DNA from: Myxococcales bacterium
GTDB lineage: Bacteria > Myxococcota_A > Polyangia > Polyangiales > Polyangiaceae
Direction of reading: 5' to 3'
NCBI GenBank assembly: GCA_903642325.1
Contig: CAHJWM010000027.1
Location: 1-64,000, forward strand
DNA length: 64,000 bases
Of the stretch, positions 17,734 to 26,477 are shown in pieces. The notes beneath the pieces are model-generated. The model saw nothing but the letters and a program-made list of their open reading frames with translations. It ran no database searches and was not told the DNA's origin. How positions within the stretch are numbered: the stretch's first letter is position 1; each line of letters starts with the position of its first letter. Both the position numbers and the translations under genes were made by a program.

Positions 17734-17990
17734 TCAAGCGAGCCGGCAGGTCCAGATTTTCGAAATGGTTTGGGCACGATCTGAGATCCATTCTCCGCCT
17801 ATCGGTACATAGATCACCAGGGGGGAGCCGTCTCACGTGACGGTGGCACAGGGGGCGCTCCTTTCTGCCGCACCCGGGAGCTAGCGCCGTCGCTGCAACT
17901 GCTGCAACCGCCGACGGCGAAGAACGCCGAGCTGCCAAGGAGCGCAAAAAGAGCGACGGAGCCACGGCCCGAGGGCCCGAGTGACGAGCT
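17734..17990 (-). pseudogene. Frameshifted small lipoprotein remnant
   Basis: One minus-strand frame holds an excellent lipoprotein signal, SVALFALLGSSAFFAVGGC, then SSCSDGASSRVRQKGAPPV, ending at TGA 17816-17814. Just before that stop is a run of six C; adding one base there continues the reading as LVIYVPIGGEWISDRAQT to a stop at 17736-17734. No start codon is found in frame before the signal. So both the start and the middle are damaged. It could be a degraded gene or reflect a sequencing error in the C run. Confidence 0.35.
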
Positions 17991-18146
17991 CTGCCACGTT
18001 GTAAGTGTTCCGAACGACGCGTTTGACTATGCGCTCTCGTGAAGGAACCCGATCAGCCTGTCAGTGCTGACCGCCAAAAAGCGGGCTCAAGTCCAACGTG
18101 CGCGCGACGCTTAGCCGGCGCCTGCGCGACCGGTTCGAAGACGGCA

Positions 18147-19700
18147 TCATTCAGGTGTGCCCAACTCAATGAGCCGTGCGTCAAGTGAGGCGATGAGCTC
18201 TGCGGCGGCATCCTGCGTCGACAGGCCTTCATGAATGGCCCGGAGCACGCGCTCTTTCTCCACGATCACGAGGCGACGCCGGACGCTGCGCCGCTCTTCC
18301 CCGGCGAGCACTGCGTCCGCAACGTGAAGGGCGCGGGCACGCGCGTTTGCCGCGCTGAGGCGCTCTTTGTATTCGGCGCGTAACTCCTGAAGCAGCGAGG
18401 TGTCGATGACCTGAGCGTTCGCGAGCACGTCCAATTCTTGCAGACCGGCACCAGCGGCCAACGCATCAGCGCGCGCGAATTGATAGCTGGCGGTCAGGAC
18501 GCGATCCGAAACAATCCCGAGCCGCTTGAGCAATGGCGCCATGGTACTGCCCTGTACGAGAATTGACACGACCACGACGCCGAAGACGACATTGACCAGG
18601 AACTGTCGGTGTGGAAATGCGAGCGGCAGCGCAAGCACGAGCACCATGCTGAGGCCGCCGCGGATACCACCCCAACTCATGATAGTGGCCCACCCGCGGG
18701 GCAGGCGCTCGCGAGACCGCCTAAGAAGCAGCGATACGACCCCGACCACGACCGCGCGTGCCGCCGTTGTCGCGACCCATGCAAGCAAAACAGTACGCCA
18801 CGCGGCCAGCACCTGCCAGAGCTCGACTTCAAAACCGATCAGCAAGAAGACCAGCGAATTTAAAGCGAACGCTAAGTAGGCCCAGAAACTAACGACCGCG
18901 ATCTTGGTCGTAGGCGACATTCCGGTGCGCGCGCCATAGTTGCCACAGAGCAGCCCAGCACTGACCGTCGCTAATACGCCCGATGCATGCGCCTCCTCCG
19001 CTAGCGCGAACGACCCCCAGGCGACCACGACGGTCACGGTAATCTCTATCATTGGGTCGTCCACCCAGTGAATGACTTGGCTACCGACGTAGCCGATCGC
19101 GGCGCCGATTAGAACCCCGAGTCCGCACGTGCGCACGAATTCGGAAGCGACGCTAACTGGGGTGACCGTTGACCCGCTGGCCAGGGTCAAAATCACTCCG
19201 AACAAAACGACGGCGGTACCGTCGTTCAGTAGGCTCTCGCCTTCCACCAGTACCCCGAGCCGCTTCGGCACACCGAGGCTCTTGAATAGTGCAACTACCG
19301 CAATTGGGTCTGTGGCAGCCACGATTCCGCCGAAGACAACGCCGTCAATCAGTTTGAAGCCTTGCTCCAAGCGCAGACCCTGCACCACCGGCGAAAGAAT
19401 GAAAGCCGTCACGCAAATCGCCGCAATCACCCCGGGTACGGCGAGCCCGCAGACCGCAAACTTGTTTGCCCAAAACTGCTTGGCATCCAAATGAAACGCC
19501 GCTTCGAAAAGCAGCCCGGGCAAGAACACGGCAAACAACAAATCTTTACTCAAGTGCGGGGCATGCACCCACTTTCCCGCTCCAATAATCAGGCCCGCAA
19601 CGACGAGCGCCGCCGTGTACGGCAACTTAAGCCAGCGTGCCACGAGCGCGACCGCGGTGGCGATTGCGAATAACGATATAACGACGAGCTCGAGGCGCAT
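18147..19700 (-). CDS. Sodium/proton antiporter (CPA1, NhaP-type)
   Basis: 517 residues: about 12 membrane helices (1-390) and a cytoplasmic helical tail. Signatures are GLIIGAG near 40, FLPGLLFEAAFHLD near 58 and the ion-site region ATDPIAVVALFKSLGVPKRL followed by EGESLLNDGTAVVLF, the standard CPA1 ND motif. It exchanges Na+ or K+ for H+ across the inner membrane. Upstream, on the same strand, lie the MscS, ATPase, secreted-protein and ClC genes, so it sits at the end of an ion-transport block, with its own 227-base leader. Confidence 0.92.
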   Translation of the reverse strand: MRLELVVISLFAIATAVALVARWLKLPYTAALVVAGLIIGAGKWVHAPHLSKDLLFAVFLPGLLFEAAFHLDAKQFWANKFAVCGLAVPGVIAAICVTAFILSPVVQGLRLEQGFKLIDGVVFGGIVAATDPIAVVALFKSLGVPKRLGVLVEGESLLNDGTAVVLFGVILTLASGSTVTPVSVASEFVRTCGLGVLIGAAIGYVGSQVIHWVDDPMIEITVTVVVAWGSFALAEEAHASGVLATVSAGLLCGNYGARTGMSPTTKIAVVSFWAYLAFALNSLVFLLIGFEVELWQVLAAWRTVLLAWVATTAARAVVVGVVSLLLRRSRERLPRGWATIMSWGGIRGGLSMVLVLALPLAFPHRQFLVNVVFGVVVVSILVQGSTMAPLLKRLGIVSDRVLTASYQFARADALAAGAGLQELDVLANAQVIDTSLLQELRAEYKERLSAANARARALHVADAVLAGEERRSVRRRLVIVEKERVLRAIHEGLSTQDAAAELIASLDARLIELGTPE

Positions 19701-19927
19701 GGGGTTCTTTCGCGTTTGGGTTCAAAGACCTAGCACCACGGATCGGATGTGCGTTCCGGATTCAGTCCGGCAAATCCGTTCTCGGTACTCTATCTGTCCC
19801 GACGTACGACAACCGGGGACGAGGTTCCGGGTCGTCATACTAGCTGGCATGAGGTCCTAAGGCAGTCGGGTCGTCGCAAACGCTTGCTTGCGAGTCCATG
19901 CCCTTTCGAACGTTCTGAAAGGCGCGG

Positions 19928-20842
19928 TTATAGCGCAACGGCCGGGCCAAGCATGCGGTGCAAAATCGCTGGCGGCCCGATGTCATGTTCTCGGAATGCC
20001 TCCAGCACACGAAAATGCACGTCTGTTTCGAACGGCTTTTCGAATTTGCAGTCATACACGTAAGGCCGCGCTTTCAAATGAAACGCTACGTAGTCCTGAA
20101 GAATGACTTGTTTGGCCAGAACGGGAATAGGCTGCGCCAAAAACACGTAAGGGCTCGTGAGGCATGCTTCTCGGATCAACTCCGCGGCTAAGACGACGTC
20201 TTGATCTATACCGACGTAGAAGTCCATGGCCACCTGCATTTCCAGCGCTCCATAGTTGCCGCTGGAAGTGACATCGGTAAACACCTTGTTGTTCGGGATC
20301 GTGATTATATTGTGATCGAGTGTATTCATGCGCACGCTACGCAGGCCGATCTGGATGATGTCCCCGTATTCTCCTCCGTATGACACACGGTCGCCGACCT
20401 GGAAGGGCCGATCGAACATGATGGTTATACCTGCGATGAATGACGCCACTAGGTCGCGCAGAGCAAAACCGACCGCGAACGCCAGCGCGCCGCCGATAAC
20501 GGTCAAGGCGGTCGGATCGAGCCGGATGCTGATGCTGAGCGTGAGACCAAATGTCAAAATGTAGAGGATGAAGCGCGCGGACGTCTGAACCTTTTGGATG
20601 GTCGGACGTCGGTTCGAAAAGCGCGTGCTCAAGCGCTCGCCCGCGTTCTCCACCAGTCGAATCAAGAACATCGCACCGACGATGATTGGCACCGACGCCG
20701 CAATTCCGCCCCAACGGACGAACTCAGCGATGCGGCCCACGTTCGGTACGTCCTGTGCGTACGCGGAGGTCGACTTGGCCATGACCAAGAGTAGCGATAC
20801 AAACATCGAGCCGGACCGACGCTTGAAGCATAAGGCGCTCAC
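19928..20842 (-). CDS. Mechanosensitive channel of the MscS family
   Basis: 304 residues. A signal-like N terminus (n-region KRRSGS, hydrophobic FVSLLLVM, then STSAYA and QD) precedes two or three membrane helices; the pore helix reads ALTVIGGALAFAVGFALRD, then the MscS beta domain begins RPFQVGDRV and GDIIQIGLRSVRMNTLDHN, as in the family. Start chosen as GTG 20842, overlapping the stop of the upstream ATPase gene (GTGA); ATG 20806 is an alternative that would drop the basic residues of the signal. It should open in the inner membrane under tension. Translational overlap with the ATPase gene strongly suggests one complex. Confidence 0.88.
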   Translation of the reverse strand: MSALCFKRRSGSMFVSLLLVMAKSTSAYAQDVPNVGRIAEFVRWGGIAASVPIIVGAMFLIRLVENAGERLSTRFSNRRPTIQKVQTSARFILYILTFGLTLSISIRLDPTALTVIGGALAFAVGFALRDLVASFIAGITIMFDRPFQVGDRVSYGGEYGDIIQIGLRSVRMNTLDHNIITIPNNKVFTDVTSSGNYGALEMQVAMDFYVGIDQDVVLAAELIREACLTSPYVFLAQPIPVLAKQVILQDYVAFHLKARPYVYDCKFEKPFETDVHFRVLEAFREHDIGPPAILHRMLGPAVAL

Positions 20843-23800
20843 CGGTTCACCAACAGGTGCCGCCGCTCCAGCAGCCCAACGACCGAACGCAGCCATGCCC
20901 ACTCGACCCTAAAGCCCTGGTCTTTTTCGATGAGGTAGCCGTGCTTCAAGCCAAACCTGACGGCAGTCAAAACATGTGCTTCGGCAAGTCGCGTGGCTGA
21001 TGCGATTTCGGCCGTCGTAGCAGGGTCCATTTGCATGATGGCGCGTAGGATGAAGAGCGCGGAGTCTGGCAATAACTCGAGCTCGCCGGCCTCTGGAGCG
21101 ACGAGCGGGCGTACCCGAGCAAGTCGCCTCGCGTCGCCGCTCAGAGACGCTCGCCAAGCCTCCAACGCCATGGCGGGGTTTCCTCGAGCATAATCCCAGA
21201 CCATCCGAAAGTAAGCGACCCTCCTAGCCGCCAATGCATCTTGTCGGTCAAGCTCGTCAGCGGCAGCAGGAAGTTTCTCAAGGAGGTCGACGAAGGTTGG
21301 CTCGAGGTCAGCTTCGGCGGTGCGCATAGTCAGCAGCGCACCAATCTGGTCGTCCGTCCAAGGGCCCAGTACGAACACCTCATCGAACAGGGGTCTCGCA
21401 TCGCGGGCTCGCTTCAAAAACGGCCAAATCACCGCGTCGATGGCGAACACCCACAAGGTGTCTGCGCAATGGCTACGTGCGAACGTGCTTGCCTCGTCGA
21501 ACGCTTCGAGCCCGCCGCGTAGGGGTTTGATCAGGCGCTGAGCGTCGTCGAGGAATACCAGCGACGGCGGGGTTGAGCCGGGTTCTCCCAGCTCAAAGCG
21601 CAATTGTTGCGCGGCATCCGTTCCGCACTGGACGCAAACCGAGTCGCTCACGTCGTCGGCAAGTCGACGCTGGAGTGACGACTTCCCCATCCCGCGAGCC
21701 CCGACGAGCGCGACCAGCCCTCCTCTCCGATCACGCGCGCGGGTGACCAACGCCGTCTGGTGAGAGTCTGCAAAGCAAGGCACCCACCCCTTCGAGCTCG
21801 TGCCCGGTGAGAGCGCGGCAAAGGCGGCTGGGGGCAGCGGTGTGGGCGCTTGCAACGGTTGGTCGCTAGCAAGACGAGCAAGCTCACGTTTGAACAGATA
21901 CGCATGAGCGCGGCGCGCCAAGTTGAAGCTCGTTACCCAGTTGCGAGAGGTTCTATAAACACCGACCGCGAAAAGCAGAACCGCCGCTACCATCGCGGCA
22001 AAGAAGCTCTTCCAGCCCCTGCGATTCGCAAGCACCCACGCTCGAAGCTCGGAATTGCGTCGCTCGCGCTCGACGCGTTCGAAGACGACTTCCCGCCACC
22101 AGCGAACGAGAACGAGGAAGACGGGGACGGCCGCTAACCAGCATGTCGAATATACCCAACTATAGACAGTCCCCTTTCCCACTAGTCTCGCGCTGACCCG
22201 CAGCACCAGAATAAACGCGACAACGACACGGCCAACGAGCCTCAGGGAGCGGAGCCGTAGCGCGCCCATCTCCTCTGCGCTTCGAGCTCCGGCGAAATGC
22301 GCTGTTGCAGCGATGGCATTGATTACATTCACGATCAACGCGCCGCCAAGCGTCCAGCCTACGACGATCTCGACCAATTGAAATTCGAGAAGCCGCTCGG
22401 CGTCGGTAGGCATGAGCCACAAGGTCACGGCGAAGAAAAGTAACCTTTCGAGAGTTCGATAAAAGCCCGTCAGAAATCGGACCGCCTTGCGAGGTGTGCT
22501 GGGCGCAGTGCGGCGCTCGCGCCGATCCGATTCAGCGAGCCGCTCGTCCAGCAACAGAATCCAGACCGCGCTTTTCCGGCGGAGTGCGACGAAACCAATG
22601 ATGGCTAAAATCCAAGGCACCAGTACGGCCGTGATTCCCCAGAACGAGACTCCTTTGATCTTTTGCCGGTGCCGCAGGTCGGCGATCCATCCCTGAGCGA
22701 CGTATCCGTGGTAGCGCAAGATGAGTAGTAGCTGACGAGCCTCTGATCGCGATTGGTCCAGGCCGGCTCGAGTAAAGCCCGTAATACCCGCCCGCTTGTC
22801 GATAGAGAGGGACGACAGCAGACCAAGCCGGTCTCGGTTCAACGCGTCGACTTCGTCGAGTAACGCAGAGGCTCGTTTTGCGCGAAACGCGCGTTCGTCG
22901 CTTCGAGCCGCGTCGATCTGCCTTTCGACCTCACGTCTGCGCGTCAGCACCCCCCCCTCCGCTATCTCACTAGCCACGTCGCTGAGTGAACTCGACCCAA
23001 GATCGGGAACCGCTGAGTCAGAGGTGTTTAGCGCGTCGAGGGCGTGGTCAAGGTCGTCTCGTGAGCCTCGAAGCGTGCGGCGCACGGCGTCGTAGGTGTC
23101 GTCCGCGGTGGAGGGCGTGGCCTTTGCGTCGTCCACCCGCTTTTGCCAACCCAAGAGGCTATCTTTGCGCGTTGCCAGCTCGACACCAGCGTCCTTGAAC
23201 TGGCGCTCGATGCCGGCAACGTCGCGCTGGATGCCAAGCAGCCGAGCGAGCTCCTTGTTTACGAGGCGCGTGGCCTCCGTGCGGGCCTGTTTCGCTGCCT
23301 CCAGGGCCTTGGTCCTTTCGACCTCGGCTTCGCGAGCCTGACGTTCCTCCGGCGTTTCTTTGGGTTTCGCGGCCTCTACTCGGGCTCTTTGCGCTGCCAA
23401 CAAAGACTCGCGCTGCGGTTGAGACAACGAGTAGAAGTCGAGGCGAGCCTGATCTAGGTGTTCGCGGTCTAGCCACTGAGGTAGGGACGTAACGGGTGCG
23501 CCTGCGGGTGCGGGCGCCGTACTCGAAGGAGATGCGGCCCACTTTGGCTTGGCTTTTGCCGCGAGCACGGCGGCGTGACCCGCACGATCTCTGAGTGCGC
23601 TGAGCATTGCTTCCAGTCGAGCGCGCTCGACCTGGACGGCGGTCTCGTCCGTCAGAATTGCATCGAATAAGCCCTGTGGTTCGATCGCCACGGGCAGCTG
23701 ACCCGCCAACAGCTCCCGTATCTCGACGACGCGGGGGTCCCCTTCTTCAACGCCGGCGTCGACAACCCGAGCGTCACTCGCGCCGCCAGCATCTTCGCCT

Positions 23801-23895
23801 GCGTGCGCTGCTGATGATACCGCCGCCTAGGCCAACAAGACGAGCAGGAACGACCATAGCCTCCGAAACCGATGTTTTGGGAAGCCATATCTCAT
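20839..23895 (-). CDS. Membrane coiled-coil protein with cytoplasmic P-loop ATPase; in-frame TAG at codon 23
   Basis: Read from ATG 23895, the product would be 1018 codons: a signal peptide (RFRRLWSFLLVLLA, then AAVSSAAHA), a periplasmic segment of about 380 residues rich in heptad-like coiled coil (about 165-400), six membrane helices (about 415-650), and a cytoplasmic ATPase with Walker A GARGMGKSS (about 732-740) and Walker B LVFLDD (about 779-784), then a helical and winged-helix-like end. A TAG stop at 23829-23827 interrupts the signal. If it is real, translation might start at TTG 23709 and give 956 residues without export signal. The periplasmic part recalls the large domain of MscK-type channels. 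MscS follows with a 4-base overlap. No named family is recognised. Confidence 0.7.
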
Positions 23896-24001
23896 CGACG
23901 GACGGTATAGGCCGGGTGCCTGGATCGCAACTCTGCGTGACGGCGAGTAACCGCCCCGAGCCCGTGCTCGGAGCGTTTTGAGCACGAACACCTCTCGACC
24001 T

Positions 24002-26338
24002 TCACAAGTTCGTGCCTACGTTCCCGATCGAGATGCTGGGGCCAAAGATAAAGGCGTCACGGCGGCCGGGGTCGGTACCCGAGTTGGAAATGCTCTCCTC
24101 GAACCAACCGTGAAGATTGATCGAAGCCTGCGTTGGTGAGGCACGGTTGGCGATCGGAACGCTGACGCCAAGCCCGCACACGGCGCCAACCTGGGTCAGC
24201 GATTGCCCCGTATCGCCGGTGGCATTGGCGAGCCCTATCGCCATGATGCCGGCTTCGAGACCCAAAAACCCCTCGTGACCGTCCGAGTCGAGCCACGTCA
24301 ATCGCGATAGCACGCCGAAGTTCAGTGTGAGCACGCCGCTGTGGTGAGCGTCACCAAATCGATATAAACCAGTCGGTATAGCCGTGGTTGCGTAAAGGCG
24401 GGCACGCCCCGTGCCCAACACAGCTGCCCACTTTACTTCGGGGGCGCCGGTTTGAACCTCGAGCGCGTTGACGTAGTGAGCTTCATCCGCCAAGTGCGAG
24501 ACCTTCACGACGACGCGGTCGAACGGCCGTCTCACACCTTGGATCCAAGCGAACAGCGGCTCCGGCCCCGGACGCAGCACGATAGTCGACGCCACATGCG
24601 CGTCACCGCGCGAAGCACCGTCTGCGTCGATCACATCGATATCGAGGCTGAGTTTCTGGGTCCCGAATTCGCTGGACAGGCGCTCTCGGTGAAAAATGAC
24701 TCGGCAACTATCGCGCAGGTCGAAGGGCAAATGCGCTTGCACACCTGGCATGACGCGCACCGTTCCCTCGAGCCCGGCCCCGCACACAAACTCCGCCAGC
24801 GGATCACGACCCAGGGCAGAGCGGCCAAATGGCGCGGTGACGTTCGCTTCGTGAATGCTCCGTTGAACAGGACTGTTCAAGACGGCAAGGTCTGCGTTCG
24901 CGAAGTCGCCCGACAGTGAGTCGTCTCGATAACCGAAGCGGAGTCCGACTTGGCCCGACGTATTTACATCTCCGAGCACGGTGAAGAGTGCGCCCCGCCG
25001 TGCCACGCTATAGGCCCCGGGCACCTCGAGCGGCACCAAATAGGCGTGGCCGGGTAACGCTCGCGTATGAACCCTCGCGGGCCGATTATTGGGGATGAAA
25101 GCCAAGTTGGGATGGCCCTCAATCTCTAGCTCGGCGCTTACGACGGGAGCCGCGGCGGTGTTGACGTGCGCGACCGCCACCGCAACGGCAGTGGCGGCGC
25201 GCTGCACCGCGGTGATCGACAAGCTCGGAGCGTCAGTGCTGCCGACGCGCAACAACGCCTCGGCTCCGGCGGAGTCCGTCTGAATGCTGAGCACGTCCAC
25301 GGGCGAGCTTCCGATCAAGAAACGGAGCTCTGGTAACTCTCCGGCGCATCGCCCCTCGATCCGCACCACCAACCGAGCATTTTCCACATCGCGCAACGGC
25401 GGAATAGAAACGACCGACATCGGACAATGCACTACCGCGAGGTGGGCGGTCGGCGTCGCGTCGAAGGCCGTCCCCTTTTCCAGGAAAACGCCTGGGGTCA
25501 GCTTGAATTTGACGTCGATTGAATTGACGTTGCTCGAGAGTGACCGCACGGTGAGCTTGTCTCGTACGATGTCGCAGCGCACGTCGCCGCAGTCGACTCC
25601 GGCGACGCTTTCAGCGTGCATCAGCGGCACTTCGCCGCTGCCGCTCGAGAGGTCAATCGACGCGTCCGCAGGTAACAGATTCGTAAGATTGACGCGCGCG
25701 GGGGTCAGATTGAAGTCGTCAGACGAAACCGCGCGGCCATTCACATCGAAAGTAGTTGCTTCTGCGCTGACACGGCCGCCCGCTGGGATCCACATGAGAT
25801 GGGGCCCCGGCGTCGTCGATATGTCGTGGCCCACGGTCCAAGTGCAGTGCTCGGCGTTCGGCTCGAGCTTGGGGCTTTGGCAGACATCGATTCCCGATGC
25901 GGCGCTGCTGCGCCAAGCAACGGACACCCCCGTTAGCCGACGGCCACGCGCTTCGATGAATGCCTGGTCGGGCGAAAAAACGATGCTTGCGGGGTCGATG
26001 CTTGGCCAAGTTCCCGTCGTCACTAGCTCGAGCGAGGCGGTGCTCGTCGCGCAGTTGGCAGCGGTAGGAGCGATCCTCAAAGCAACGGTCGAACCGACGG
26101 CGGCGGCGCTCGCGGGCGGCACTAGGGTGCGGGTCTTTTCGTCGAACAGCCACCCGCCACCCGGACTGCCACAGGGTACGCGCGCTTCGCCGAACGGAAT
26201 CGGCTTTCCGCCGTAGGGAGCTTGCAGTGTTTCCGCCCGCGCGTTTGCACCGAAAAAGAATACGAACAACGTTAAGGGCCAGGCAAGCGCAAGCACGAGC
26301 GGACTATGGGTCGCTCTGAATTCGCTGTACGAGTGCAT
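24002..26338 (-). CDS. Secreted beta-rich protein with C-terminal barrel-like domain, unknown function
   Basis: 778 residues. A signal peptide (LVLALAWPLTLFVFFFG, cleavage after ANARA) leads a long beta-rich, Ig-like body with several cysteine pairs, and the last 150 residues have alternating strands (VLTLNFGVLSRLTWL, FIFGPSISIGNV) like an outer-membrane barrel. I do not recognise a family. Start ATG 26338 is placed by the signal peptide; the frame is open to 26608 but inside the neighbouring gene. It lies 106 bases before the ATPase gene and 139 after the ClC gene, on the same strand, so it may supply the outer-membrane or periplasmic part of the ATPase-channel set. Confidence 0.65.
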   Translation of the reverse strand: MHSYSEFRATHSPLVLALAWPLTLFVFFFGANARAETLQAPYGGKPIPFGEARVPCGSPGGGWLFDEKTRTLVPPASAAAVGSTVALRIAPTAANCATSTASLELVTTGTWPSIDPASIVFSPDQAFIEARGRRLTGVSVAWRSSAASGIDVCQSPKLEPNAEHCTWTVGHDISTTPGPHLMWIPAGGRVSAEATTFDVNGRAVSSDDFNLTPARVNLTNLLPADASIDLSSGSGEVPLMHAESVAGVDCGDVRCDIVRDKLTVRSLSSNVNSIDVKFKLTPGVFLEKGTAFDATPTAHLAVVHCPMSVVSIPPLRDVENARLVVRIEGRCAGELPELRFLIGSSPVDVLSIQTDSAGAEALLRVGSTDAPSLSITAVQRAATAVAVAVAHVNTAAAPVVSAELEIEGHPNLAFIPNNRPARVHTRALPGHAYLVPLEVPGAYSVARRGALFTVLGDVNTSGQVGLRFGYRDDSLSGDFANADLAVLNSPVQRSIHEANVTAPFGRSALGRDPLAEFVCGAGLEGTVRVMPGVQAHLPFDLRDSCRVIFHRERLSSEFGTQKLSLDIDVIDADGASRGDAHVASTIVLRPGPEPLFAWIQGVRRPFDRVVVKVSHLADEAHYVNALEVQTGAPEVKWAAVLGTGRARLYATTAIPTGLYRFGDAHHSGVLTLNFGVLSRLTWLDSDGHEGFLGLEAGIMAIGLANATGDTGQSLTQVGAVCGLGVSVPIANRASPTQASINLHGWFEESISNSGTDPGRRDAFIFGPSISIGNVGTNL

Positions 26339-26477
26339 CTGATTGCGGCCAGCGTACTCAAAAGATGCCCAGAAACAACGGCGACGGAAGCGACGATCGC
26401 CTCTCACTCGCCGGGGAGACCGCGTGTCATTTTGACTCGCCTGCCGCAGCCAAAGCCGTTTCCCGAGAGCAGTCGTG

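Noticed and set aside
24002-26338. Autotransporter interpretation of the secreted protein
   Set aside because: The C-terminal barrel-like segment is about 150 residues, shorter than a typical 250-300-residue autotransporter barrel, and there is no passenger beta-helix repeat.
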